Shown: in pieces, positions 26,819 through 35,696 of the stretch
Layout of the letters: the number at the start of each line of letters is the position of its first letter
Numbering within the stretch: position 1 is the stretch's first letter
Source: Burkholderiales bacterium
Lineage (GTDB): Bacteria > Pseudomonadota > Gammaproteobacteria > Burkholderiales > JAEUOS01
Direction of reading: 5' to 3'
Length of the DNA stretch: 38,422 nucleotides
NCBI GenBank assembly: GCA_947473125.1
Contig: CANJDH010000040.1
Location: forward strand, 1-38,422
Translations under genes and position numbers: made by a program
Notes under the pieces: model-generated
Database searches by the model: none
Told to the model about the DNA's origin: nothing
Seen by the model: the letters and a program-made list of their open reading frames with translations, nothing else

Positions 26819-27502
26819 ATGACTGCCGATACGATCAGTTTCTTCAAATATCTGTTTCTGGTCTTTGCTGCCATCCTGCCGATCATGAACCCGGCGGGGG
26901 CGGCGCCGATGTTTCTCAACCTCACACCCGGCGCCACTCAGGAAACGCGCGCTGCGCTGTCGCGCATGATCGCGACCTTCATTTTCTTCCTGCTGCTGGG
27001 GGCGATGTTCATCGGCTCCTACGTGCTCGAGTTTTTCGGCATCTCGATTCCGGTGGTGCGTGTCGGTGGCGGCCTGCTGGTATGCGCGACCGGCTGGCGA
27101 CTCTTGACCGCGGCTGAATCGCAGGATACGCACGATGCCGTTCAGGCCAGTGCGGTGCGGCGCCCCGGTGAGCTCAAGGCGCGGGCGTTTTACCCGCTGG
27201 CGTTTCCGATTACCTGCGGGCCCGGGTCGATTGCGGTCGCGATCACCCTCGGCGCCAGCCTCAAGGATGGCGGCAAGGAATCGTGGCTGCTGATCGGTGC
27301 GGCGCTGAGCGGGATTTTCCTCCTCGCCCTCTCGGTCTACCTGTGCTTTCGCTTTGCCGACCGCCTGCTCAAACCGCTGGGCGACACCGGCACCACGGTG
27401 TTCCTGCGACTTTCGGCTTTCGTGCTGTTGTGCGTCGGCGTGCAGATTTTCTGGGACGGCGCCTCTGAACTGCTCGCCCCGTGGAAGCCGGCCGTGCCTT
27501 GA
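26819..27502 (+). CDS. MarC family integral membrane protein
   Basis: 227 aa with six hydrophobic segments. Family marks are FAAILPIMNPAGAAPMFLNL near the N-terminus, VGGGLLVCATGWRLL in the middle and AFPITCGPGSIAVAITLGA. The conserved NPxG and PxTxGPG-like motifs identify MarC/UPF0056. Despite the name, a role in antibiotic resistance is not supported for the family. ATG 26819 is used; a TTG two codons upstream is possible. A GATAAT hexamer at 26785-26790 may be its -10 box. It converges on the EamA transporter gene with a 13-bp gap. Confidence 0.92.
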   Translation: MTADTISFFKYLFLVFAAILPIMNPAGAAPMFLNLTPGATQETRAALSRMIATFIFFLLLGAMFIGSYVLEFFGISIPVVRVGGGLLVCATGWRLLTAAESQDTHDAVQASAVRRPGELKARAFYPLAFPITCGPGSIAVAITLGASLKDGGKESWLLIGAALSGIFLLALSVYLCFRFADRLLKPLGDTGTTVFLRLSAFVLLCVGVQIFWDGASELLAPWKPAVP

Positions 27503-27515
27503 TGCGTGTTTGCAA

Positions 27516-28394
27516 TCAGGCGCGGGGCTGCCGTTTGCGGGCGGTGAGCCAGGTGCCGATGACACCGTTGATCGCGATGATGCAGATCCCGATGAGCGTC
27601 CACCGATCTGGTGCGTGGGCAAACACCAGCCAGCCGGCCAGCGTGGCAAAGGCGATCTGGAAATACAGATAGGGCGTCAGGGTTCCCGAGGGTGCGCTGC
27701 TGTAGCCCACGATCAGCAGGTAGTGCCCGAGCGTGGAGAGCGCGCCGATGCCGGCAAGGGCAAGCCACAGGTGCGGCGCCCCAAGGGCCTGCCAGAACAG
27801 CGGCAGCGCAAGTGTCGTGACGGCGAGGCCGACGGCGCCGGTGTAAAAGTGCGTGGTGCTCGCCGCGTCGTGCTTTGACAGCGCGCTGGTGACGAGCAGA
27901 AACCCGGCGTTGGCCAGCACCAGAATCAAGGGCAGCAGCATGGCCCACTCGAAGGCGTCGGTGCCCGGTCGAATCACAATGAGGGCGCCGCCAAAGCCGC
28001 CGAATACGAGCGGCCAGCGTAGTGCCGATACCGGCTCCTTGAGCAGCTTCGCCGAGAGCAGCGTCAGCAGCAGCGGGGTGATCATGACGATTGCGGTGAA
28101 TTCACCGACCGGAATACGCGTCAGGCTCAAAATCCCCAGCGTGCTGCACAGCATCAACAACAGGCCGCGCAGAATCTGGAGGCCGGGCCGTTGCGCCGTC
28201 GCCAGGGCGCGGCCGGTACGAGGCAGCACCACTGCCACGGTGAACACCGCCTGAAACACATAGCGCGCCCACAGGATCATCACCAGCGGTATCGAGGCGC
28301 TGATGAATTTGGTGCTGGTATCAAGCGTAGCGAAGCAGGCCGTCGCAATGACGACGCAGGCGATGCCGCGCAAAGAGCGTTCTGTAGAAGGCAT
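27516..28394 (-). CDS. EamA (DMT superfamily) transporter
   Basis: 292 aa with ten hydrophobic segments arranged as two five-helix EamA repeats. Recognisable parts are GIACVVIATACFATLDTSTK, LSLTRIPVGEFTAIVMITPL and HYLLIVGYSSAPSGTLTPYL. The start ATG at 28394 gives the first helix right away; the open frame to 28481 adds an Arg-rich leader and is not used. Such transporters export small metabolites or drugs. It is divergent from the TetR gene, and the shared 250-bp spacer may carry control sites for both. Confidence 0.9.
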   Translation of the reverse strand: MPSTERSLRGIACVVIATACFATLDTSTKFISASIPLVMILWARYVFQAVFTVAVVLPRTGRALATAQRPGLQILRGLLLMLCSTLGILSLTRIPVGEFTAIVMITPLLLTLLSAKLLKEPVSALRWPLVFGGFGGALIVIRPGTDAFEWAMLLPLILVLANAGFLLVTSALSKHDAASTTHFYTGAVGLAVTTLALPLFWQALGAPHLWLALAGIGALSTLGHYLLIVGYSSAPSGTLTPYLYFQIAFATLAGWLVFAHAPDRWTLIGICIIAINGVIGTWLTARKRQPRA

Positions 28395-28545
28395 TGGCCA
28401 AGGTGAACCAGGGTGCTCATGCGTTCCCGGTCGGTCCGGCGATTGTAATCTGCGGCGATCGCGCTGTCGCCGGCTCATCATTTAGAGGGGCGGCTCCATT
28501 TACCGAAAGGACACACAACTCAATGATTTCATATATTTTTTTATG

Positions 28546-28569
28546 GACGACGGAAAATTTTGTTGCGTC
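28546..28569. promoter_or_regulatory. Dyad in the EamA / tetR spacer, candidate TetR operator
   Basis: GACG-N4-AAAATTTT-N4-CGTC is symmetric about 28557/28558 (16 of 24 bases). It lies in an AT-rich island 78 bp upstream of the tetR start. TetR regulators commonly bind such dyads near their own gene. Assignment is inferred. Confidence 0.4.
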
Positions 28570-28646
28570 GCCACATGAAAACTCCTTGACCCGTTGGCTG
28601 CTTGCTGCGAAAAAGCACGATCGTACTATTTATTTTTTCTCACGCT

Positions 28647-29306
28647 GTGCTCTGCCCCAAACCCTCCAAAGGCGAACAAACCCGCGAGCGCATCCTCGAC
28701 GCGGCGCAGGCCATTGCCAGTCGCGAAGGGCTTGAGGGGTTGACCATCGGCGGTATCGCCGAGCGCCTCAAAATGTCGAAGTCCGGCGTATTCGCGCATT
28801 TCGGCAGCCGTGAGGATTTGCAGATTGCCGTGATCGACGATTACGCGCGCAAGTTTCTCGATGCGGTGTTTTTCCCCGCGCTCAAGCTGCCGCGCGGCCT
28901 GCCGCGCCTTAAGGCGATGTTCGAGAACTGGTTGCATCGCGTGCAGTTTGTCGAGATTCCCAATGGCTGCGTGTTCGTCTCCGGCGCCGTCGAGTTCGAC
29001 GACAAGGAAGGCCCGGTGCGCGACCGCATGGTGGCCGTCAATCGGGCCTGGCAGGGCGAGATGCGCAAGGCCGCCCTGCTGGCCATCGACGTAGGCCATC
29101 TGAACCAAGACAGCGACCCTGATCAGCTCGTATTCGAGCTCTATGGCGTGATGTTGTCGTTGCACCATGACGCCAGGTTGTTGCGCGATCCGCGTGCGGT
29201 GGAGCGCGCGCGGACCAGCTTCGGCCGCACCATCGGTTTCTGCGCCAGTCCACAGGGCGCTGTGCCCGCCGCACCAGCGGCTGCCGCACAGTTGGCCGCA
29301 GCATGA
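28647..29306 (+). CDS. TetR/AcrR family transcriptional regulator
   Basis: 219 aa from GTG 28647; TTG 28602 is possible but adds a hydrophobic, AT-rich-encoded leader unlike TetR proteins. The DNA-binding domain is clear: TRERILDAAQAIASREGLEG then LTIGGIAERLKMSKSGVFAH and FGSREDL. The C-terminal ligand domain includes FEIPNGCVF-like and WLHRVQFVE segments. The tail is Ala/Pro-rich. It sits 48 bp upstream of a beta-oxidation operon on the same strand, so it is likely an acyl-CoA or fatty-acid-responsive repressor of it, comparable in role to other TetR fatty acid regulators; this is inference from position. Confidence 0.9.
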   Translation: MLCPKPSKGEQTRERILDAAQAIASREGLEGLTIGGIAERLKMSKSGVFAHFGSREDLQIAVIDDYARKFLDAVFFPALKLPRGLPRLKAMFENWLHRVQFVEIPNGCVFVSGAVEFDDKEGPVRDRMVAVNRAWQGEMRKAALLAIDVGHLNQDSDPDQLVFELYGVMLSLHHDARLLRDPRAVERARTSFGRTIGFCASPQGAVPAAPAAAAQLAAA

Positions 29307-29329
29307 CCCGGATTTTCCGTTCCCGTTAG

Positions 29330-29340
29330 TGATTCAATCA
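29330..29340. promoter_or_regulatory. Short palindrome between tetR and the acyl-CoA dehydrogenase gene
   Basis: TGATTCAATCA is a perfect 5-bp inverted repeat around one base, 14 bp upstream of the acyl-CoA dehydrogenase start. It could be a second control site of the operon, but it is short enough to occur by chance. Confidence 0.25.
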
Positions 29341-29354
29341 AAAAGGTAGTCGAC

Positions 29355-31145
29355 ATGGCCCAATACACCCCTCCCCTGCGCGACATGCAGTTCGTGATGC
29401 ACGAAATGCTGCACGCAGAATCCACTCTCAAGCAACTGCCGGCAGTGGCCGACAACACCCGCGAACTGATGGACCAGGTGGTTGAAGAGGCCGGAAAATT
29501 CTGCGCCGAAGTACTGTTCCCGCTCAACCAAGTGGGCGACCGCGAAGGCTGCGCCCTGGACCAAACCACCCACGCCGTGAAGACGCCTGCAGGTTTCAAG
29601 GAAGCCTACAAGCAGTTTGTCGAAGCCGGCTGGCCTTCGCTTTCCTGCGACCCCGAATACGGTGGCCAGGGCTTGCCGCATCTGGTGCAGACCGCGTTCC
29701 AGGAAATGATGAACTCCACCAAGCAGGCCTGGAGCATGTATCCGGGCCTCTCGCACGGCGCCTACGGTGCCTTGCATCGCCACGGCACCGGCGTGCAAAA
29801 GTCGGTGGTGCTCAAGAAGCTGGTGTCGGGCGACTGGACTGGCACCATGTGCCTCACCGAATCGCATTGCGGCACCGACCTCGGCCTGTTGCGCAGCAAG
29901 GCCGAACCGGTAGGCGACGGCACCTACAAGATCACCGGCAACAAGATCTTCATTTCCAGCGGTGAACACGACATGGCCGAGAACATTGTCCACCTGGTGC
30001 TGGCGCGCCTGCCGGATGCACCGACGGGGACCAAAGGCATTTCCCTATTTCTGGTGCCCAAATTCAAGTTTTCGGACGATGGTACCCTCGGCGAGCGCAA
30101 CCCGATCTTTTGCGGCGGCCTCGAACACAAGATGGGCATCCACGGCAACGCCACCTGCCAGATGAACCTCGATGGCGCCATCGGCACCATCGTGGGCGAG
30201 CCGAACAAGGGCCTCAACGCCATGTTCGTGATGATGAACGGCGCGCGCCTCGGCGTCGGCATGCAGTCGCTCGGCCTGATGGAAGTGGCGTACCAGTCAT
30301 CGCTCGCGTACGCCAAGGACCGGCTGCAGATGCGTTCGCTCTCTGGCGTGAAGGCGAAGGACAAACCGGCCGATCCGATCATCGTGCACCCTGATGTGCG
30401 GCGCATGCTGCTCACGCAAAAGGCCTATGTCGAAGGCAGCCGTGCCTTTGCGTTCTGGATTGCGCTGCAGGCCGACATTGCGCACTACTCTGACGACGAG
30501 GACGACCGCAAGGATGCCGAAGACCTGATGGCGCTGCTGACGCCGATCATCAAGGCCTTCATCACCGATGCCGGCTACGAATGCACCAACCTCGGCATGC
30601 AGGTGTTCGGCGGCCACGGGTACATCTCCGAGTGGGGCATGGAGCAGTTCGTGCGCGACGCGCGCATCAACCAGATTTATGAAGGCACCAACACCATCCA
30701 GTCGCTCGATTTCCTCGGCCGCAAGGTGCTGGGTGATGGTGGTGCAAAAATGAAGAAATTCGGCGCCATCGTCGAGGCCTTCGGGGTAGAAGCTTCCGCG
30801 ACGCCGGGCATGAAAGAGTTTCTCGAGCCGCTCGAAGAACTGGGCGGCAAGGTAACCGACATTTCCATGTGGGTCGGCATGCAGGGCTTCAAGAACCCTG
30901 ATGAAGTGGGGGCGGCGGCGGTAGACTACCTGCGTCTGGTCGGCCACTTTGTGTACGCCTACTTCTGGGCGCGCATGGCCGAAGCCGCACTCAAGAAAGC
31001 CGAATCGGGCGACAAATTCTACGATTCGAAGCTGGCTACGGCGCGCTTCTACTATCAGCGTCTGCTGCCAGAAACCGAGATGCTGGTAAAGCGCATCAAA
31101 TCCGGTTCCAAGGTACTGCTAGCCCTTGATGCAGACGCATTCTGA
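29355..31145 (+). CDS. Acyl-CoA dehydrogenase (long form with C-terminal extension)
   Basis: 596 aa, the length of the acyl-CoA dehydrogenases that carry an extra C-terminal domain, found in beta-oxidation operons. It has the flavin and substrate motif MCLTESHCGTDLGLLRSKA, and FGGHGYISEWGMEQFVRDAR followed by INQIYEGTNTIQSLD, where E443 in YEGT is the expected catalytic base. The first step of fatty acyl-CoA oxidation is assigned: FAD-linked introduction of the 2,3 double bond. A purine stretch (AAAAAGG) precedes the ATG. It heads the structural genes; the HCDH/ECH gene follows after 14 bp. Confidence 0.95.
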   Translation: MAQYTPPLRDMQFVMHEMLHAESTLKQLPAVADNTRELMDQVVEEAGKFCAEVLFPLNQVGDREGCALDQTTHAVKTPAGFKEAYKQFVEAGWPSLSCDPEYGGQGLPHLVQTAFQEMMNSTKQAWSMYPGLSHGAYGALHRHGTGVQKSVVLKKLVSGDWTGTMCLTESHCGTDLGLLRSKAEPVGDGTYKITGNKIFISSGEHDMAENIVHLVLARLPDAPTGTKGISLFLVPKFKFSDDGTLGERNPIFCGGLEHKMGIHGNATCQMNLDGAIGTIVGEPNKGLNAMFVMMNGARLGVGMQSLGLMEVAYQSSLAYAKDRLQMRSLSGVKAKDKPADPIIVHPDVRRMLLTQKAYVEGSRAFAFWIALQADIAHYSDDEDDRKDAEDLMALLTPIIKAFITDAGYECTNLGMQVFGGHGYISEWGMEQFVRDARINQIYEGTNTIQSLDFLGRKVLGDGGAKMKKFGAIVEAFGVEASATPGMKEFLEPLEELGGKVTDISMWVGMQGFKNPDEVGAAAVDYLRLVGHFVYAYFWARMAEAALKKAESGDKFYDSKLATARFYYQRLLPETEMLVKRIKSGSKVLLALDADAF

Positions 31146-31159
31146 AAACAGGAGACACC

Positions 31160-33556
31160 ATGTCCAACTACATCGTCAAAAAAGTCGCCGTCCTCGGGGC
31201 CGGCGTGATGGGTGCGCAGATTGCCGCGCACCTGACCAACGCCAAGGTGCCCGCCATCCTGTTCGACCTGCCCGCCAAGGAAGGGCCGAAGAGCGGTATC
31301 GCCATGAAGGCGATCGAGGCGCTCAAGAAGCAGAATCCGGCGCCGCTCGGCGTGCCGCAACTGGCCGACCTGATCACCCCGGCCAACTATGAAGAACATC
31401 TTGATCTGCTCAAGGAGTGCGACCTCATCATCGAAGCAATTGCCGAGCGCATCGAGTGGAAACATGATCTCTACAAGAAGATCGGGCCGTTTGTCGCGCC
31501 CGGAGCGACCCTCGCCTCCAACACCTCTGGCATCCCGATTCACAAGCTCGCCGAAGCGTTGCCGGCTGACTTGAAGGCGCGCTTTTGCGGCGTGCACTTC
31601 TTCAACCCGCCGCGTTACATGCATCTGGTGGAGCTGATCCCGATTGCCACCACCGCGCCGGCGATCATCGACAACCTCGAAGGATTCCTCACCTCGGTGT
31701 TGGGCAAGGGCGTGCTGCGTGCGAATGACACACCCAATTTCATCGCCAACCGCGTCGGCACGGCAAGCATGGCGTTCACGCTGCACAACGCCGAGCGCCT
31801 TGGCCTCACCTTTGACGTGGTCGACGACCTTACCGGCGCCAAGATCGGCCGCGCCAAATCCGCCACCTTCGGTACCGCTGATGTGGTCGGTCTCGACACC
31901 ATGGCCAACGTGATCAACACGTTGAAGAACACCCTGCAGGCCGACCCGTGGCACAAGTACTTTGACCACCCGGGCTGGCTCAAAACCTTGCTTGAAAAAG
32001 GCGCGCTGGGCCGCAAGACCAAGGGCGGCGTGTTCAAGAAAGTCGGCAAAGACATTCTGATGTTCGATGCGAAAACGGGCGACTACGTGCTGGGCAAAGG
32101 CAAGGCGGCACCCGAGGTCGACAAAATTCTCAAGAAGAAAGAGCTGGGCGAGCGCTTCAAGCTGCTGCGCGAATCGGCGCATCCGCAGGCGCAGTTCCTG
32201 TGGGGCATGTATCGCGACACCTTCCACTACATCGCCGTGCACCTGGCCGAGATTGCCGACACCGCACGCGACGTGGATTTTGCGATGCGCTGGGGTTACG
32301 CCAACAAGATGGGCCCGTTCGAGTTGTGGCAATCAGCCGGCTGGGAACAGGTGGCCAACTGGATTGCCGAAGACATTAAAGCCGGGAAAACCTTGGTGGA
32401 TGCGCCTCTGCCGGAATGGGTCTTCAAGAATGGCTCTGGCGTTCATTCTCCGGCCGGGTCCTGGTCGGCAAAAGAGGGCAAGTTCAAGCCGCTCTCCAGC
32501 CACCCGGTCTATGCACGGCAGGCGTTCCGCGCCAATGTGCTCGGCAGCAATGGCGTCACGCCGGCCACAGGCGGCACGACGGTGCATGAAGATGACGGGG
32601 CGCGCATCTGGCACATGGGTGATGAGGCACTCATCATCTCGTTCAAGTCGAAGCTGAACGTGCTCGGTCCACTACAGATCGGCAGCCTGCACAAGGCCCT
32701 CGACATCGCTGCGGCCGACTACAAGGCGCTGGTGATCTACCAGAGCGGAGCGGCCGATGGCGGCGCCTTCTCGGCCGGCGCCGACCTGCAGTCGATGCAG
32801 CCGATGATCCAGGAGCATGGCCTCGACATTGTCGAGCCGGAAGTCAAGAAGCTCCAGCATGCATTCATGCGCATGAAGTATTCACCGGTGCCGGTGGTGG
32901 CCGCGGTCGCGGGCCTGGCACTGGGCGGCGGCAACGAATTGCAGTTGCATGCGGCCAAGCGTGTCGCGGCGCTCGAGAGCTATATCGGCCTGGTGGAAGT
33001 CGGTGTCGGCCTGATTCCCGCCGGCGGCGGCCTCAAAGAGGCTGCCATGCAGGGCGCGGCACAGGCGCAGGCGGTGGGCAGTACCAATCTGCTCGACTTC
33101 ATCAAGGGCCGGTTCCAGACCATTGCGACCGCGACGGTGGCGAAGAGCGCCATCGAAGCGCGCGCACTCGGCTTTCTGCAGCCGACCGACACGATCGTGT
33201 TCAACCTCTATGAGCTGCTGCACGTGGCGCGCGTAGAGGCGCTGGCATTGGCCGACGCCGGCTACCGGCCGCCGCTCAGGGCAAAGTTTGCGGTGGCAGG
33301 GCGCGCCGGCATCGCCACCATCAAGGCGTCCCTGGTGGGCATGCGCGATGGCGGCTTCATCAGCGAATACGACATGTTGCTCGGCGAGCGCATCGCCTAC
33401 GCCATGTGCGGTGGCGACATCGAAGCCGGCAGCTTGGTCGATGAAGAGTGGATTCTCAACCTGGAGTGCAAGGGCTTCATGGATTCGCTCAAGGATGAAC
33501 GCACGCAAGAGCGCATCTATTCGATGCTGACCACCGGCAAGCCGCTTCGGAATTGA
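31160..33556 (+). CDS. 3-Hydroxyacyl-CoA dehydrogenase / enoyl-CoA hydratase fusion
   Basis: 798 aa. The order is dehydrogenase first: NAD-binding Rossmann VAVLGAGVMGAQIAAHL at about 9-25, then FCGVHFFNPPRYMHLVELIP and the C-terminal HCDH region. A crotonase domain follows from about 490 to 700, with the oxyanion site GGAFSAGADLQ and both catalytic glutamates intact (GGGNEL and GLVEVGVGLIPAGGG). This order is opposite to E. coli FadB and like FadN-type proteins. It catalyses hydration and oxidation steps of beta-oxidation. AGGAG precedes the ATG; the thiolase gene follows after 13 bp. Confidence 0.95.
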   Translation: MSNYIVKKVAVLGAGVMGAQIAAHLTNAKVPAILFDLPAKEGPKSGIAMKAIEALKKQNPAPLGVPQLADLITPANYEEHLDLLKECDLIIEAIAERIEWKHDLYKKIGPFVAPGATLASNTSGIPIHKLAEALPADLKARFCGVHFFNPPRYMHLVELIPIATTAPAIIDNLEGFLTSVLGKGVLRANDTPNFIANRVGTASMAFTLHNAERLGLTFDVVDDLTGAKIGRAKSATFGTADVVGLDTMANVINTLKNTLQADPWHKYFDHPGWLKTLLEKGALGRKTKGGVFKKVGKDILMFDAKTGDYVLGKGKAAPEVDKILKKKELGERFKLLRESAHPQAQFLWGMYRDTFHYIAVHLAEIADTARDVDFAMRWGYANKMGPFELWQSAGWEQVANWIAEDIKAGKTLVDAPLPEWVFKNGSGVHSPAGSWSAKEGKFKPLSSHPVYARQAFRANVLGSNGVTPATGGTTVHEDDGARIWHMGDEALIISFKSKLNVLGPLQIGSLHKALDIAAADYKALVIYQSGAADGGAFSAGADLQSMQPMIQEHGLDIVEPEVKKLQHAFMRMKYSPVPVVAAVAGLALGGGNELQLHAAKRVAALESYIGLVEVGVGLIPAGGGLKEAAMQGAAQAQAVGSTNLLDFIKGRFQTIATATVAKSAIEARALGFLQPTDTIVFNLYELLHVARVEALALADAGYRPPLRAKFAVAGRAGIATIKASLVGMRDGGFISEYDMLLGERIAYAMCGGDIEAGSLVDEEWILNLECKGFMDSLKDERTQERIYSMLTTGKPLRN

Positions 33557-33569
33557 TTGGAGAAATGAC

Positions 33570-34766
33570 ATGAGCAAACAAGTACAGGATGCCTACATCG
33601 TTGCCGCCGCCCGCACGCCAATCGGCAAGGCCCCGCGCGGCATGTTCAAGAACACCCGTCCAGACGATCTGTTGGTCACTGCGATCCGCGCCGCGCTTGC
33701 GCGTGCGCCTGGGCTCGACCCTGCTGCGATTGAAGACGCCATCATTGGCTGCGCGATTCCCGAAGGGCAGCAAGGTCTTAACGTGGCACGCATTGCCGTG
33801 CTGCTGGCCGGCCTGCCGCAATCGGTAGGCGGTGTCACCGTCAACCGCTTCTGCGCCTCGGGCCTCACCACCATTGCCATGGCTGCCGACCGCATCCGCG
33901 TCGGTGAAGCAGACGTGATGCTCGCCGGCGGCTGCGAGTCGATGAGCATGGTGCCGATGATGGGCAATACGCCGTCGATGAACGACAAGATCTTCACCGA
34001 TGAAAACATCGGCATCGCCTACGGCATGGGCCTCACCGCCGAGAAAGTCGCGCAGCAGTGGAAGATTTCGCGCGAAGCGCAGGACGAGTTCTCGGTGAAG
34101 TCGCATCAGAAGGCGATGGCGGCGATTGCCGCCGGACACTTCAAGGACGAAATTGCCGCGATGACCATCAGCGAGCGCTTTCCCAACCTGGAGAGCGGCG
34201 AGATCATCGCCAAATCGCGTAGCGCCGAAACGGACGAAGGCCCGCGTGCCGATACCTCGATGGAGGGGCTCGCCAAACTACGCGCCGTGTTCGCCGCCAA
34301 GGGTAGCGTGACGGCCGGCAACAGCTCACAGACATCTGATGGAGCCGGTGCGCTGCTGATCGTCTCCGAGAAAGCCTTGAAGCAATACAACCTCACGCCC
34401 TTGGCACGCTTCGTCTCCTTCTCCATCAAGGGCGTGGACCCGAAGATCATGGGCATCGGCCCCAAAGAAGCGATCCCGCTGGCGTTGAAACACGCCGGTC
34501 TGAAACAGGACGACCTGGGCTGGATCGAGCTCAACGAAGCCTTCGCCGCACAGGCACTGGCGGTGATCGGCGACCTGGGACTCAACCCGGCAGTGGTGAA
34601 TCCGAATGGCGGCGCGATTGCACTCGGCCACCCGCTTGGCGCCACCGGGGCGATGCGCGCTGCCACCTGCCTCTATGGCATGCGCCGCACCAAGGCCAGG
34701 TACGGCATGGTGACCATGTGCGTGGGCACCGGGATGGGTGCTGCGGGGATTTTCGAAGCTGTCTGA
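33570..34766 (+). CDS. Acetyl-CoA C-acyltransferase (thiolase)
   Basis: 398 aa, the standard thiolase length. The acyl-accepting Cys95 is in NRFCASGLTTIAMAA, the catalytic His354 in GGAIALGHPLGATGA and the second Cys384 in CVGTGMGAAGIF. The protein opens with DAYIVAAARTPIGKAPRGMF. It performs the last, thiolytic step of beta-oxidation. GGAG lies eight bases before the ATG. The trio dehydrogenase, HCDH/ECH and thiolase forms a complete cycle with this operon. Confidence 0.96.
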   Translation: MSKQVQDAYIVAAARTPIGKAPRGMFKNTRPDDLLVTAIRAALARAPGLDPAAIEDAIIGCAIPEGQQGLNVARIAVLLAGLPQSVGGVTVNRFCASGLTTIAMAADRIRVGEADVMLAGGCESMSMVPMMGNTPSMNDKIFTDENIGIAYGMGLTAEKVAQQWKISREAQDEFSVKSHQKAMAAIAAGHFKDEIAAMTISERFPNLESGEIIAKSRSAETDEGPRADTSMEGLAKLRAVFAAKGSVTAGNSSQTSDGAGALLIVSEKALKQYNLTPLARFVSFSIKGVDPKIMGIGPKEAIPLALKHAGLKQDDLGWIELNEAFAAQALAVIGDLGLNPAVVNPNGGAIALGHPLGATGAMRAATCLYGMRRTKARYGMVTMCVGTGMGAAGIFEAV

Positions 34767-34772
34767 GGCGAT

Positions 34773-34800
34773 GGCGCGGGCCGGCCCATGGGTCGGCGCC
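34773..34800 (+). other. Hairpin inside the beta-oxidation operon
   Basis: GCCGGCCC (34780-34787) can pair with GGGTCGGC (34790-34797), with one G-T wobble, just after the thiolase stop. Flanking GGCGC/GCC can extend it. No T-run follows, so it is more likely an RNA stabiliser or pause than a full terminator. Confidence 0.35.
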
Positions 34801-34825
34801 GTGCCTGCTTGAGAACGGAGGATGG

Positions 34826-35263
34826 ATGCAAGCCCCCAATACTGCCTATCGCCAGGTCATCGAAGCCGGTTTTGCCGGCGCCAACTTCGTGCGCGAGTTG
34901 GGTATCACGCTCAAGGATTGCGGCCCCGGCTGGGTCGAGGCTTCGCTCGTGCTGGAGCCACGCCACCTGCAGCAACACGGCTTCCCCCATGGCGGGCTGA
35001 TAGCCACCATGGCTGATCACTGTGCCGGCGGCGCTGCGATGACTCTGCGTGCTCCCGGCCAATACGTACTGACGCTGGAATTCAAAACCAATTTTCTCAA
35101 GACCACCAAGGCCACCCGACTGCTGTGTCGCGCTGACGTATTGAAGCCCGGCAAGGCGTTCAGCGTGGTCGAAGCCTGCGTCTATGCAGAGGGTGGTGAG
35201 CGCGTGCTGCTGTCCAAGACCACCGCAACGCTTGCGGTGATGAGCCAAACGAAGAAGGAGTGA
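34826..35263 (+). CDS. PaaI-type hotdog thioesterase
   Basis: 145 aa. The hotdog-fold active-site region reads QQHGFPHGGLIATMADHCAG, with the HGG loop and the Asp of MADHCAG, then YVLTLEFKTNFLKTT. It is of the PaaI/YbgC-like group that hydrolyses acyl- or phenylacetyl-CoA esters. GGAG lies immediately upstream of the tandem GATGGATG; the second ATG (34826) gives the best spacing. It lies between thiolase and a second thioesterase gene, 1 bp apart from the latter. Confidence 0.9.
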   Translation: MQAPNTAYRQVIEAGFAGANFVRELGITLKDCGPGWVEASLVLEPRHLQQHGFPHGGLIATMADHCAGGAAMTLRAPGQYVLTLEFKTNFLKTTKATRLLCRADVLKPGKAFSVVEACVYAEGGERVLLSKTTATLAVMSQTKKE

Positions 35264-35264
35264 G

Positions 35265-35696
35265 ATGTCGAAATATCTGCCTGAGCGCGATGTCGCGTAT
35301 TTCAACGACCGTGGCCCCGGCCATTTTCCCGGCCTGTTGGGCATTCGCATTCTGGCAATTGGCCAGGGCTACCTGCGCGCCGATTTGCCGGTACGCAAGG
35401 AACTGTTCGCTCCCAATGGCTTCCTGCACGCCGGCAGCGTGGTCACACTGGCCGACACCAGTTGCGGTTATGGCTGTGTGGCGCACCTGCCCGAAGGTGC
35501 GAGCGGGTTTACGACGGTGGAGCTCAAGAGCAATCATATTGGTACTGCGCGTGACGGCGTGATCGAAGTCGAGGCCAAGGCAGCGCACATGGGCCGCACC
35601 ACACATGTGTGGGATGCGATCGTGACGCACCGCGAGACTGCCAAGACGATTGCGCTGTTTCGCTGCACCCAGATGATCCTTTGGCCGAAGGCGTAG
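35265..35696 (+). CDS. PaaI-type hotdog thioesterase (second copy)
   Basis: 143 aa. The active-site loop is LFAPNGFLHAGSVVTLADTS followed by CGYG; the later part has FTTVELKSNHIGTARDGVIE. It is another PaaI-like hotdog protein, only distantly similar to the preceding one, so it is not a recent duplicate. AAGGAG lies nine bases before ATG 35265, overlapping the end of the previous gene. Its TAG shares a base with the GTG start of the alpha/beta hydrolase. Confidence 0.9.
   Translation: MSKYLPERDVAYFNDRGPGHFPGLLGIRILAIGQGYLRADLPVRKELFAPNGFLHAGSVVTLADTSCGYGCVAHLPEGASGFTTVELKSNHIGTARDGVIEVEAKAAHMGRTTHVWDAIVTHRETAKTIALFRCTQMILWPKA

Noticed and set aside
31055-32332. 425-aa open frame on the minus strand
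   Set aside because: Antisense to the acyl-CoA dehydrogenase and HCDH/ECH genes; repetitive His/Arg/Val composition typical of shadow frames.
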